From CAVXFL01 sp963761015 (GTDB lineage: Bacteria > Pseudomonadota > Alphaproteobacteria > Acetobacterales > Acetobacteraceae), in NCBI GenBank assembly GCA_963761015.1, contig CAVXFL010000003.1, positions 1 through 52,295 on the forward strand: 52,295 bases of DNA, given 5' to 3'. Position numbers and translations under genes: made by a program. The notes under the pieces were generated by a model. It saw only the letters and a list, made by a program, of their open reading frames with translations. It ran no database searches and was not told the DNA's origin. Below are positions 16,332 through 25,807 of the stretch, in pieces; position 1 is the stretch's first letter; each line of letters begins with the position of its first letter.

Positions 16332-17263
16332 TGCCGGTCGCCCTGTTCACCCACCCGGCCTGCCTCGCGCACGACACCGGACCCGGCCACCCGGAGCGGC
16401 CGGACCGGCTGCGCACCGTTCTGCGTGCTTTGGAGAAAGCCGAGTTTTCCGCCCTGCTGCGCGAGGCGGCCCCGCGCGCCACGCGCGAGCAACTCGTCCG
16501 CGTGCATCGGCCCGATCACGTTGACGCTATTCTCGGCATCCAGCCCGGCGAGGGCGAGCTGGTGCCGCTGGACGCCGACACGATGATGAGCGCCGGCAGC
16601 GGCGAGGCCGCGCTGCGGGCGGCGGGCGGCGCGATCGCCGGGGTCGATGCCGTGCAGGAGGGTTGGGCCGGCGCCGCGTTCGTGGCCGTGCGGCCGCCCG
16701 GGCACCATGCCGAGCCGAACTGCGCCATGGGGTTCTGCCTGTTCAACAACGCGGCGGTGGCAGCCATGCACGCGCGTGTCCGCTGGGGTATCCGCCGCGT
16801 CGCCGTGCTGGATTTCGACGTCCACCACGGCAACGGCACGCAGGCGATGTTCGCCGCCGAGCCGGATCTGTTCTACGGCTCCAGCCATCAGCAGCCCTGC
16901 TATCCCGGCACCGGGCACGTCCATGAACGGGGCGTCGCCGGCAATATCGTCAACGCGCCGCTGCCCCCCGGCGCGGACGGGACGATGTTCCGCCACGCCT
17001 GGGAGAACACGATTCTCCCGGCGCTGGAGCAGTTCGCGCCGGAACTCCTGATCGTCTCGGCGGGTTTCGACGGGCATCGGCTCGATCCGCTGGCCGAACT
17101 CAGGCTGGAGACCACGGACTTCGCATGGCTGACCGGCCGGCTCGGCGGGCTGGCGGACCGGCATTGCGGCGGGCGCATCGTGTCGGTCCTGGAAGGCGGC
17201 TACGATCTGCCGGCGCTCGCCGCATCCGCGTCCGCCCATGTGCGGGAATTGCTGCGCTTCTGA
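16331..17263 (+). CDS. Histone deacetylase-family zinc hydrolase
   Basis: 310-residue class II HDAC-like amidohydrolase. Bacterial members deacetylate acetylpolyamines or other small amides. Catalytic features: HPERPDRLRTVLRAL near the N-terminus, the active-site pair His125-His126 in RPPGHHAEP, zinc ligands Asp163 and His165 in DFDVHHGNGTQ, the third ligand in SAGFDGHRLDPL, and the C-terminal GGYDLPALA. Start ATG 16331 overlaps the stop of the TusA-like gene. The substrate cannot be told; neither acetoin nor polyamine genes are nearby. Confidence 0.9.
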   Translation: MPVALFTHPACLAHDTGPGHPERPDRLRTVLRALEKAEFSALLREAAPRATREQLVRVHRPDHVDAILGIQPGEGELVPLDADTMMSAGSGEAALRAAGGAIAGVDAVQEGWAGAAFVAVRPPGHHAEPNCAMGFCLFNNAAVAAMHARVRWGIRRVAVLDFDVHHGNGTQAMFAAEPDLFYGSSHQQPCYPGTGHVHERGVAGNIVNAPLPPGADGTMFRHAWENTILPALEQFAPELLIVSAGFDGHRLDPLAELRLETTDFAWLTGRLGGLADRHCGGRIVSVLEGGYDLPALAASASAHVRELLRF

Positions 17264-17368
17264 GCGGGATTCAGCGGCCCTGGGCGCTGGGCGCGGGGTT
17301 GGCGATTCGGGCCGGAGCCGTTAGGAGCAGCGGCGTTGCTGGTCTCCTTGAGCCGGGAGAAGGAGCCC

Positions 17369-17650
17369 ATGTCGGAAACGACGTCGGAACCAACGCGAAT
17401 AGCGGCCGCGGGCGCGGCCGATCCCCACGCGGACGTTTCCTCACTCTCGTTCGAGGAGGCCCTCGCCGAGTTGGAGCGGATCGTGCGCAGCCTGGAGGGG
17501 GGGCAACAAAAGCTCGAGGACGCCATCCTGGCCTATGAGCGCGGCACGGCGCTGCGCCGGCATTGCGAGACCAAGCTGATGGAGGTCGAGGGACGGGTGG
17601 CCGCGATCGTCGAATTGGGCGGAACGGTCACACTCCGGCCCTTGGAGTGA
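17369..17650 (+). CDS. xseB: Exodeoxyribonuclease VII small subunit
   Basis: 93-residue small subunit of exonuclease VII, which with XseA degrades single-stranded DNA to oligonucleotides in the cytoplasm. ATG 17369 follows AGAAGGAG. After a 30-residue low-complexity leader comes the family core LSFEEALAELERIVRSLEGG, LEDAILAYERGTALRRHCE and the tail EVEGRVAAIVELG. It sits 90 bases before ispA and directly upstream of ispA-dxs, an order common in proteobacteria. Confidence 0.93.
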   Translation: MSETTSEPTRIAAAGAADPHADVSSLSFEEALAELERIVRSLEGGQQKLEDAILAYERGTALRRHCETKLMEVEGRVAAIVELGGTVTLRPLE

Positions 17651-17739
17651 TGGCGGAGGTCGGGTTTCAAACGGTTGTGATGGCGGTCGCCGGCAGAGAA
17701 TGCCAGATTCGAACTCACAATGATCAGCCCCCACAACCC

Positions 17740-18642
17740 ATGAGCGCCGCTTCTCACGCCGCGCTCGCCGAGGCGCTCAGGAGCGGGGCGGCGCGGATCG
17801 AGGACGCGTTGGACGGGTTGCTGCCCGAGCCGGAAGGGCCGGAGGTCCGGCTGCTGGATGCCATGCGCTACGCGACGCTCGGCGGCGGCAAGCGGCTGCG
17901 CGGCTTCCTGGTGCTACAGAGCGCCGCGCTGTTCGCGGTGAGCGACACCTGCGCCGCGCGGGTCGCCGCGGCAGTCGAAATGATCCACGCCTATTCGCTG
18001 GTCCACGACGACCTGCCGGCCATGGACGACGACGACCTGCGGCGCGGCAAGCCGAGCACACACCGCGCCTTCGACGAAGCCACCGCCATTCTCGCGGGGG
18101 ACGCCTTGCAGTCGCGGGCGTTCGAGGTGCTCGGCGAACCGGATACGCATTCCGATCCGCAGGCGCGCTGCGAATTGGTTGCCGCGTTGGCCTCGGCGGC
18201 CGGCGCGCGCGGCATGGCGGGCGGACAGATGATCGACATGGTGACCGAGAGCAAGCCGTTGACGCCCTCCGAGGTCGCGCGCCTGCAGGCGCTGAAAACC
18301 GGGCGGCTGATCCAGTTCAGCGCCGAAGCCGGCGCCATTCTCGGCCGCGCGCCGCCGCCGCAGCGCCAGGCGCTCGCCTGGTACGGGCGGGATCTCGGGG
18401 CCGCGTTCCAGATCGTCGACGACCTGCTCGACGCGCTCGGCTCGACCGCGGAGACAGGCAAGACCGCCGGCAAGGACGCCGCCGCCGGCAAGGCCACGAT
18501 GGTGGCGATCCTCGGTCCCGAGCGCGCCCGCGCCCAGGCCGAGATTCTGGCCGAACAAGCGGCGGGCCATCTCGACGCGTTCGGCGCACGCGCCGAACTG
18601 CTGCGCGGGCTGACGGCGCACGTGCTGGCGCGGCGGAACTGA
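17740..18642 (+). CDS. ispA: Farnesyl diphosphate synthase (short-chain polyprenyl synthase)
   Basis: 300 residues from ATG 17740 (MSAASHAALAEALRS). It condenses isopentenyl and dimethylallyl/geranyl diphosphate to farnesyl diphosphate, the precursor of undecaprenol, quinones and squalene/hopanoids. Motifs: GGGKRLRGFLVL, first Asp-rich motif HDDLPAMDDDDLRRG (FARM), LAGDALQSRAFEVL, GGQMIDM, second Asp-rich motif FQIVDDLLDALG, and GKDAAAGKATMVAILG. A longer in-frame start upstream would overlap xseB and is not needed. dxs follows after 12 bases, so the two isoprenoid genes are probably one transcript. Confidence 0.94.
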   Translation: MSAASHAALAEALRSGAARIEDALDGLLPEPEGPEVRLLDAMRYATLGGGKRLRGFLVLQSAALFAVSDTCAARVAAAVEMIHAYSLVHDDLPAMDDDDLRRGKPSTHRAFDEATAILAGDALQSRAFEVLGEPDTHSDPQARCELVAALASAAGARGMAGGQMIDMVTESKPLTPSEVARLQALKTGRLIQFSAEAGAILGRAPPPQRQALAWYGRDLGAAFQIVDDLLDALGSTAETGKTAGKDAAAGKATMVAILGPERARAQAEILAEQAAGHLDAFGARAELLRGLTAHVLARRN

Positions 18643-18654
18643 CCGGAGGCCTCG

Positions 18655-20592
18655 ATGCAATCATCTGCCCCGCGCACCTCCCGGCCGAGCACACCGCTGC
18701 TCGATCGCGTCCGGTTCCCGGACGATCTGCGCAATTTTTCCGCCGAACAGCTGCGCGAACTGGCCGACGAACTGCGCGCCGAAACCATCGACGTGGTCTC
18801 GACCACGGGCGGGCATCTCGGCGCCTCTCTCGGCGTGATCGAGCTGACCGTCGCGCTGCACGCGGTGTTCGACACGCCGCGCGATCGGCTGATCTGGGAC
18901 GTCGGGCATCAGGCTTATCCGCACAAGATTCTGACCGGGCGCCGTGATCGCATTCGCACGCTCCGCCAGGGCGGCGGCCTCTCGGGGTTCACCCGCCGCG
19001 CCGAGAGCGAATACGACCCGTTCGGGGCGGCGCATTCCTCGACCTCCATCTCCTCCGGTCTCGGCATGGCGGTCGCGCGCGACCTGCGCGGGGGCGACAA
19101 CCACGTCGTCTGCGTCATCGGCGACGGCGCGATGAGCGCCGGGATGGCCTACGAGGCGATGAACAACGCCGGCGCGCTGCGCTCGCGGCTGATCGTCATT
19201 CTCAACGATAACGACATGTCGATCGCGCCGCCGGTGGGCGCGATGAGCGCCTATCTGTCGCGGCTGATTTCCTCGCGCAGCTTCCTGAGCCTGCGCGACC
19301 TCGCCGCCCGCATGGCCAAGCGCTTCCCCAAGGGCATCGAGCGCACCGCCCGCCGCGCCGAGGAATACGCCCGCGGCATGCTGATCGGCGGCACCTTGTT
19401 CGAGGAGCTTGGGTTCTACTACGTGGGGCCGATCGATGGGCACAACGTCGACCACCTGCTGCCGGTGCTGCGCAACCTGCGCGAGGCCGACGAGGGGCCG
19501 ATCCTGCTGCACGTCGTCACCAAGAAGGGCAAGGGCTACCCGCCCGCCGAGGCCTCGGCCGACAAATACCACGGCGTGACCAAGTTCAACGTCATTACCG
19601 GCGAACTGGCCAAGGCGCCGCCCGGCCCGCCCTCCTACACCAAGGTGTTCGCCGAGGCGCTGATCGCCGAGGCCGAGCGCGACCCGACCATCGTCGCGAT
19701 CACCGCCGCCATGCCGTCCGGCACCGGGCTCGACCGCTTCGCCAAGCGCTTCCCCGAGCGCTGCTTCGATGTCGGCATCGCCGAGCAGCACGCCGTGACC
19801 TTCGCCGCCGGGCTGGCGACCGAGGGCATGAAGCCGTTCTGCGCCATCTACTCCACCTTCCTGCAGCGCGCTTACGACCAGGTGGTGCACGACGTGGCGA
19901 TCCAGTCGCTGCCGGTGCGCTTCATGATGGACCGCGCCGGGCTGGTCGGCGCCGACGGCGCGACCCATGCGGGCAGCTTCGATGTCGCGTATCTCGGCTG
20001 CCTGCCGGGCATGGTGCTGATGGCGCCCGCGGACGAGGCGGAGCTGGTCCACATGGTGGCGACCGCCGCCACCATCGACGACCGGCCCTCGGCGGTCCGG
20101 TATCCGCGCGGCAACGGTGTCGGGGTGGCGTTGCCCGAGCGCGGCGAGGCGCTGTCGATCGGGCGTGGGCGCGTCCTGCGCGAGGGGCACGCCGTCGCGA
20201 TCCTCTCGCTCGGCTCGCGGCTCGGCGATGCCATGAAGGCCGCCGACGAGCTGGCCGCGCGCGGCTTGCCGACCACGGTGGCGGACGCGCGCTTCGCCAA
20301 GCCGATCGACGAGGATTTGATCGAGCAGTTGGCGCGCCACCACGAGCTGCTGATCGTTGTCGAGGAGGCGGCGGTCGGCAGTTTCGGCAGCCGTGTCCTG
20401 CAACACCTCGCCTGGACCGGGCTGCTCGAGAGCGGATTGAAGGTGCGGCCGATGGCCCTGCCCGACAGGTTCATCGACCACAACAGCCCCGCCGCGCAGC
20501 TCGCCGAGGCGGGCCTCACCCACAAGGATATCGTTCACGTGGCGCTCGATTCGCTCGGACAGCTCCTCCCCAAGGCGATTCCGCTGCGATGA
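18655..20592 (+). CDS. dxs: 1-deoxy-D-xylulose-5-phosphate synthase
   Basis: First enzyme of the MEP isoprenoid pathway: pyruvate + glyceraldehyde 3-phosphate to DXP, thiamine diphosphate dependent. 645 residues, the normal length. Features in order: TTGGHLGASLGVIELTVALH, DVGHQAYPHKILTGRR, AHSSTSISSGLGMAVARD, ThDP-binding GDGAMSAGMAYEAMNNAG...NDNDMSI, the transketolase pyrimidine domain with DVGIAEQHAVTFAAGLA, and the C-terminal domain ending DRFIDHN. Its stop overlaps the start of hpnM (ATGA at 20589-20592), coupling precursor supply to hopanoid genes. Confidence 0.96.
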   Translation: MQSSAPRTSRPSTPLLDRVRFPDDLRNFSAEQLRELADELRAETIDVVSTTGGHLGASLGVIELTVALHAVFDTPRDRLIWDVGHQAYPHKILTGRRDRIRTLRQGGGLSGFTRRAESEYDPFGAAHSSTSISSGLGMAVARDLRGGDNHVVCVIGDGAMSAGMAYEAMNNAGALRSRLIVILNDNDMSIAPPVGAMSAYLSRLISSRSFLSLRDLAARMAKRFPKGIERTARRAEEYARGMLIGGTLFEELGFYYVGPIDGHNVDHLLPVLRNLREADEGPILLHVVTKKGKGYPPAEASADKYHGVTKFNVITGELAKAPPGPPSYTKVFAEALIAEAERDPTIVAITAAMPSGTGLDRFAKRFPERCFDVGIAEQHAVTFAAGLATEGMKPFCAIYSTFLQRAYDQVVHDVAIQSLPVRFMMDRAGLVGADGATHAGSFDVAYLGCLPGMVLMAPADEAELVHMVATAATIDDRPSAVRYPRGNGVGVALPERGEALSIGRGRVLREGHAVAILSLGSRLGDAMKAADELAARGLPTTVADARFAKPIDEDLIEQLARHHELLIVVEEAAVGSFGSRVLQHLAWTGLLESGLKVRPMALPDRFIDHNSPAAQLAEAGLTHKDIVHVALDSLGQLLPKAIPLR

Positions 20593-21219
20593 ACCCGATC
20601 AGGCGACGCGACGCGTTGCTGCTGGCCCTCGCCGGCGCGACGGTATTGCCCCGGCTCGCGATCGCGGCCGATACGCAGGCGGCGCTCGCGCCCGTGGTCG
20701 CGCTGGACAACGCCCTGCTCAGGATCATGCAGGCCGGCAAGGCGACGCCGTTTCCCCAGCGCTACCAGATGCTGGCGCCGGTGATCGGCCGCAGCTTCGA
20801 TCTCGCGCACATCCTGGAATTTTCGGTGGGCCCCGCCTGGAGCGGCTTCTCGACGCAGCAGCAGGGCCTGCTGCTCGACGAGTTCGAGCGCTACACGGTC
20901 GCGAACTACGCCGCCAACTTCAACAGCTACGACGGCCAGCGCTTCGACGTCTCGCCCACGACCCGCGCGGTCGGTGCCGACCAGGTGGTGCGGACCACGC
21001 TGGTGCCGAGGAGCGGAAGCCCGACCCGGATCGACTACGTCGTGCGCAACGAGGGTGGGGCGTGGCGGATCGTGGACGTGCTGCTCGACGGCACGATCAG
21101 CCGCGTGGCGGTGCAGCGTTCCGATTTCCGCAAGGTGGTGCGCACCGGCGGCGCGCCGGGGCTGGTCGACCATGCTGCGGCGGAAGGTATCGGAACTGTC
21201 CGGCGGGACCATGACCTGA
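20589..21219 (+). pseudogene. hpnM: HpnM, MlaC-like periplasmic hopanoid transport protein (frameshifted near its end)
   Basis: MlaC/Ttg2D-family periplasmic protein associated with hopanoid synthesis. Starts at ATG 20589, overlapping dxs, with an export signal (RRRDALLLALAGATVLPRLA). The MlaC core follows: LLRIMQAGKATPFPQRYQML, FDLAHILEFSVGPAW, LLDEFERYTVANYAANFNSY, WRIVDVLLDGTISRVAVQRSDF. Near 21170 the frame is lost by one extra C (or two missing bases): the alternative frame gives LRRKVSELSGGTMT and a stop at 21219, the normal end of the family. Read literally, the frame runs on into hpnI as an artificial fusion. A sequencing error is as likely as a real mutation. Confidence 0.8.
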
Positions 21220-21236
21220 CCGTCGCGGGCTCGTCC

Positions 21237-22439
21237 ATGAATCCGCTGGCGATCGTGCTCGCGGCGGCGGCGGGGTTGGGCTTGGTCCAGCATATCGCGG
21301 GGCTGATCGCCGTTCGGCGATTCCGCGCCCATGGCGAGCCCGCCGGCGCTCGGCCGCCGATCACGGTGTTGAAGCCGCTGCACGGCGACGAACCGCTGCT
21401 CGAAACGGCGCTCGCCTCGTTCTGCGTCCAGGACTATCCGGCCTATCAGATCGTTTTCGGCGTTCATGATGCCGCGGATCCGGCGCTGGCGACGGTCCGG
21501 CGGCTGATGTCGCGGTTTCCGGATCGCGACCTGACGGTGGTGGTCGACGCGACCCCGCACGGAAGCAACGGCAAAATCGGCAACCTCATCAACATGCTGC
21601 CAAGCGCGCGGCACGACGCGCTGATGATCGCCGATTCCGACGTGCACGTGGCCCCCGATTTGCTCACCAGCGTCGCGGCGGCGATGGCGCGGCCGGGGAC
21701 GGGGCTCGTCACCACGCTCTACACCGGGTTGCCGGCGCGCCCGGCGCTGGCATCCCGGCTCGGGGCGACGCAGATCACCCATGCGTTCCTGCCTGGCGTC
21801 TTGCTCGGGCGGGCGCTCGGCCGCCAGGACTGTCTCGGCGCCACGATGACGCTCCGCCGCGAGACCCTGGCATCGATCGGCGGCCTTCCCGCGCTGGCCA
21901 ACCATCTGGCGGACGACGCCGTGCTCGGCATGCTGGTTCGCGGGCGCGGCCTCGCGGTCGGTCTCGCGGGCACGGTCGCCGCGACCACGGTCGTGGAAAC
22001 CCGACTTTCCGAGCTGTGGCGGCACGAGCTGCGCTGGGCCCGCACGATGCGCTCGGTATCGCCTGCGGGCTATGCGCTTTCCGCGCTGCAGTATCCTCTT
22101 CTATGGGCGGCGCTGGCGAGCGTCGCGGCCGGATTCGCCGCGTGGTCGCTGGCACTGTTTGCCGGCGCGTGGGTGCTGCGCGGCGGCATCACGCGCGCCA
22201 TCGATCGCGCGCTCAGGCTTGCCGCCAGGGCGCCGGTCTGGCTTCTGCCGGTGCGCGACCTTATCTCGGTGTTGCTGATCCTCGCGAGTTTCGCGGGCGA
22301 TCGGGTCGAGTGGCGCGGCCAGGTCATGCGGGTCGATCGGCCGGGCGGCGATCGTCCGCCGGGACGGCGCCGTTGGCCAGGCTGGATCGCCGGAATGGTT
22401 GGGACGGGACGGAAGCGGGGAGACATCGCGCCGACATGA
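21237..22439 (+). CDS. hpnI: Hopanoid glycosyltransferase HpnI
   Basis: About 400-residue family-2 glycosyltransferase that adds N-acetylglucosamine to bacteriohopanetetrol (established for HpnI). Start ATG 21237 lies 17 bases after the corrected end of hpnM. An N-terminal membrane helix (LAIVLAAAAGLGLVQHIAGL) precedes the GT domain: PPITVLKPLHGDEPLLETAL, YQIVFGVHDAADPA, the DxD-like LMIADSDVHVAPDLL and the QxxRW-like ELRWARTMRSV. C-terminal membrane helices follow (LFAGAWVLRG, LISVLLILASFAGD). The stop overlaps the start of hpnJ. Confidence 0.9.
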   Translation: MNPLAIVLAAAAGLGLVQHIAGLIAVRRFRAHGEPAGARPPITVLKPLHGDEPLLETALASFCVQDYPAYQIVFGVHDAADPALATVRRLMSRFPDRDLTVVVDATPHGSNGKIGNLINMLPSARHDALMIADSDVHVAPDLLTSVAAAMARPGTGLVTTLYTGLPARPALASRLGATQITHAFLPGVLLGRALGRQDCLGATMTLRRETLASIGGLPALANHLADDAVLGMLVRGRGLAVGLAGTVAATTVVETRLSELWRHELRWARTMRSVSPAGYALSALQYPLLWAALASVAAGFAAWSLALFAGAWVLRGGITRAIDRALRLAARAPVWLLPVRDLISVLLILASFAGDRVEWRGQVMRVDRPGGDRPPGRRRWPGWIAGMVGTGRKRGDIAPT

Positions 22440-23870
22440 TGAAAACGTTGTTCCTGCATCCGCCGTCGTTCGAGGGCTTCGACGGCGGCGCCGGCTCACG
22501 CTACCAGGCGCGGCGCGAGATCCGCTCGTTCTGGTATCCGACCTGGCTCGCCCAGCCGGCCGCGCTGGTCCCGGGCAGCAAGCTGATCGACGCGCCGCCG
22601 GCCGGCATCGGGCTGGAGGAGGTCACGCGCCAGGCACGCGACTACGATCTGGCCGTGATTCACACCTCGTCGCCCTCGTTCGGCTCCGACGTGCGGGTCG
22701 CGGCGGCGCTGAAGGGTGCCAACCCGGCGCTCAAGATCGGCTTCATCGGCGCGAAGGTGGCGGTGCAGCCCGAGGAAAGCCTGCGCCAGGGCGTGCCGGT
22801 GGACTGGGTGGCGCGCAACGAGTTCGATTTCACCGTCAAGGAAGTCGCGGAAGGCCGCGATCTGGCGGACATCGCCGGCCTGTCCTGGCGCGGCGCCGAC
22901 GGCGCGATCGTCCATAATCCCGAGCGCGCCATCCTCGAGGACATGGACCAATTGCCGTTCGTGACCGAGGTGTACAAGCGCGACCTGCGGATCGACGATT
23001 ATTTCATCGGCTATCTGAAGCACCCGTATGTCTCGCTCTACACCGGGCGCGGCTGCAAATCCCGCTGCACCTTCTGCCTGTGGCCGCAAACCGTGGGCGG
23101 CCACCGCTACCGCGTGCGCAGCCCCGGCGCATGTCGTCGAGGAAATCCGGCTGGCGAAGTCGTATTTTCCGCAGGTGAAGGAATTCTTCTTCGACGACGA
23201 TACCTTCACCGACAATCTGCCGCGCGCCGAGGCGATCGCGCGCGAGTTGGGCAGGCTCGGCGTCACCTGGTCGTGCAACGCCAAGGCGAACGTGCCGCGC
23301 GAGACGTTGAAGGTGCTGAAGGACAACGGCCTGCGGCTGCTGCTGGTCGGCTACGAGACCGGCAACCAGCAGATCCTGTACAACATCAAGAAGGGCATGC
23401 GCATCGAGGTCGCGAAAAAGTTCAGCCGCGACTGCCGCGAATTGGGCATCACCATCCACGGCACCTTCATTCTCGGCCTGCCCGGCGAGACGAAGGAGAC
23501 GATCGAGGAAACCATCCGCTTCGCCCAGGACGTAAACCCGCACACGCTGCAGGTGTCATTGGCCGCGCCCTATCCGGGCACGTTCCTCTACAAGCAGGCG
23601 GTCGAGAACGGCTGGCTGGACTCCGCGCATGCGGAACTGGTGGACGAGCACGGCATCCAGATCGCGCCGCTGCATTATCCGCATCTGTCGCACACCGAGA
23701 TGTTCGACAGCGTGGAGGAATTCTATCGCCGCTTCTATCTGCGCGCGCCGAAGATCGCGGCGATCGTGGGCGAGATGCTGACCAGCCCGCAGATGATGGT
23801 GCGCCGGTTGCGCGAGGGCCGCGAGTTCTTTCGCTTCCTGCGCGAGCGCCAGACCACCAAGGCCGCGTGA
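22436..23870 (+). pseudogene. hpnJ: HpnJ, B12-binding radical SAM hopanoid enzyme (frameshifted)
   Basis: Radical SAM enzyme that rearranges glucosaminyl-bacteriohopanetetrol to the cyclitol ether (established for HpnJ). ATG 22436 or 22439 begins MKTLFLHPPSFEGFDGG. A cobalamin-binding-like domain (VRVAAALKGANPALKIGFIG) is followed by the [4Fe-4S] motif GRGCKSRCTFCLW (CxxxCxxC). At 23122-23125 a CCCC run shifts the frame: RVRSP should continue AHVVEEIRLAKSYFPQ, which is found one frame over and runs on to stop 23870 (KEFFFDDDTFTDNLPRAEA, then ETGNQQILYNIKKGM). Removing one C restores a protein of about 477 residues. Either a sequencing error or recent inactivation. Confidence 0.85.
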
Positions 23871-23937
23871 CATTTCTCCCGGCGAAAGCCGGGACCCACC
23901 GTGCCACCAGCGCGCGAACGCCGGCACGCCACCCGGA

Positions 23938-24750
23938 ATGAAACGGGTCATCCTCACCGCCGACGATTTCGGGTTGTCGGTCGCCGTCAACGAAGCGGTC
24001 GAGCGCGCGCATCGCGACGGCGTGCTGACATCGGCGAGCCTGATGGTCACGGGCGATGCCGTGGCGGACGCGGTGCGGCGCGCCCGCGCGATGCCGAGAC
24101 TGCGCGTCGGATTGCATCTGGTTCTGGTCGAGGGGCGGTCGGTATTGCCGCACGCGGCGATCCCCGATCTCGTGGACCGGCAGCAATGGTTCGGCTCGGA
24201 TCAATGGCGGCGCGGATTTGCGTATTTCTTCCGCCCCGCCGTGCGCCGCCAACTCGCGGCCGAAATCGCCGCGCAGTTCGCGGCCTACGCGGCCACCGGC
24301 CTGAAGCTCGATCACGCCGATGCCCACAAACACATGCACGTTCACCCGACGGTCGGCCGGCTGCTGATCGACATCGGGCGGTCACACGGACTGCCATACG
24401 TCCGGATCCCGGCGGAGCCCCCTGCCGTTCTCGCGGCCTGCGGCGAACGGCGGGCGATCGGCGCGCGCGCTCTGTTTCTCTGGACCCGGGTGCTCCGCGA
24501 ACAGGCGCGCCGTGCCGGGCTGGCCGTGCCGGATCAGGTGTTCGGGATTGCCTGGAGCGGTCACATGACGCTGCCGCGGCTGCGCCGCCTGGTCCCGCGC
24601 CTGCCGGCGGGAGTCAGCGAACTCTATTTCCATCCGGCAGCCCACCGCGAGGCCACGCTCGCGGCGCTGATGCCGGACTACGAGCAAGAAGCGGAACTCG
24701 CCGCGCTGCTCGATCCCGAGCTGCGCGATCTCCTCGCGACGGTTCGCTGA
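23938..24750 (+). CDS. hpnK: Hopanoid deacetylase HpnK (YdjC family)
   Basis: 270-residue YdjC/NodB-like deacetylase that removes the acetyl group from N-acetylglucosaminyl-bacteriohopanetetrol between the HpnI and HpnJ steps. Metal-binding features: ILTADDFGLSVAVNEAVE (Asp-Asp), VGLHLVLVEGR (His), DHADAHKHMHVHPTVG (His cluster) and ELYFHPAAH near the end. Starts at ATG 23938, 67 bases after hpnJ; the gap contains a dispersed palindrome (about 23878-23896). It ends just before the convergent rRNA operon. Confidence 0.92.
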   Translation: MKRVILTADDFGLSVAVNEAVERAHRDGVLTSASLMVTGDAVADAVRRARAMPRLRVGLHLVLVEGRSVLPHAAIPDLVDRQQWFGSDQWRRGFAYFFRPAVRRQLAAEIAAQFAAYAATGLKLDHADAHKHMHVHPTVGRLLIDIGRSHGLPYVRIPAEPPAVLAACGERRAIGARALFLWTRVLREQARRAGLAVPDQVFGIAWSGHMTLPRLRRLVPRLPAGVSELYFHPAAHREATLAALMPDYEQEAELAALLDPELRDLLATVR

Positions 24751-24771
24751 AAGTGGCTGTGAGGGATAGGA

Positions 24772-24848
<77 letters not shown>

Positions 24849-24886
24849 CCAAGGGACGAAAACGTGAGAACGGGTGGGTTGGAAGA

Positions 24887-25000
24887 CCTGGCAGCGACCT
24901 ACTCTCCCGCGCCTTGAGACGCAGTACCATGGGCGCTGGGGGTTTTCACGGCCGAGTTCGGGATGGGATCGGGTGCGGGCCCCCCGCCATAGCCACCAGG
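24887..25000 (-). rRNA. rrf: 5S ribosomal RNA
   Basis: About 114 bases. The minus strand begins CCTGGTGGCTATGGCGGGG, contains CCCGATCCCATCCCGAACTC (loop A / helix III region) and ends GGTCGCTGCCAGG. Flanking bases extend helix I into a longer stem: 24871-24891 pairs with 24996-25016 with one mismatch in 21, probably the processing stem. Placed between 23S and tRNA-fMet. Confidence 0.95.
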
Positions 25001-25274
25001 TCGTCCAACCCACCCGCAATTCGCCGCCCGAGGGCGGCCCAATCTGGGTGAGGGTTCCGGTGCTGCATGTGCCGCGCGGCCGCGCCGGCAACCATGTGGA
25101 TGATTGCTGCGCATGGTGGACGGGACCCCATCGCGCGAACGCGACGGGAGCCCGATCTCGAGCCTATCGGGCGATTAGGACCGGTTAGCTCAGTGCGTTG
25201 CCGCACGTACACACCCGGCCTATCGACGTGATGGTCTATCACGGCCCTCGGGGAGACCTGGTTTCGAGGTGGGT

Positions 25275-25306
<32 letters not shown>

Positions 25307-25362
25307 TCCGCACATAGCTACCCGGCGGTGCCGCTGGCGCGACAACCGGTGCACCAGAGGTG

Positions 25363-25394
<32 letters not shown>

Positions 25395-25452
25395 CTCCTC
25401 TCAAGTCTCCAACACCCACGGCAGATAGGGACCGAACTGTCTCACGACGTTC

Positions 25453-25565
<113 letters not shown>

Positions 25566-25597
25566 GACTCTTGGGGGAGATCAGCCTGTTATCCCTA

Positions 25598-25633
<36 letters not shown>

Positions 25634-25775
25634 GCGGGACCACCGGATCACTATGGCCGACTTTCGTCTCTGCTCGAACTGTCGCTCTCGCAGTCAGGCG
25701 GGCTTGTGCCATTGCACTCAACAGCCGATTTCCGACCGGCTTGAGCCCACCATCGCGCGCCTCCGTTACATTTTG

Positions 25776-25807
<32 letters not shown>

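Noticed and set aside
18661..20538. 625-residue open frame on the strand opposite dxs
   Set aside because: Shadow of a GC-rich gene: Arg/His/Gln-rich composition, no motif, no ribosome binding site, fully antisense to a clear dxs.
20589..22439. Single 616-residue HpnM-HpnI fusion protein
   Set aside because: The join is out of phase with both families: the true HpnM end (LRRKVSELSGG) lies in the other frame up to 21219 and HpnI has its own start at 21237. A one-base indel explains the fusion.
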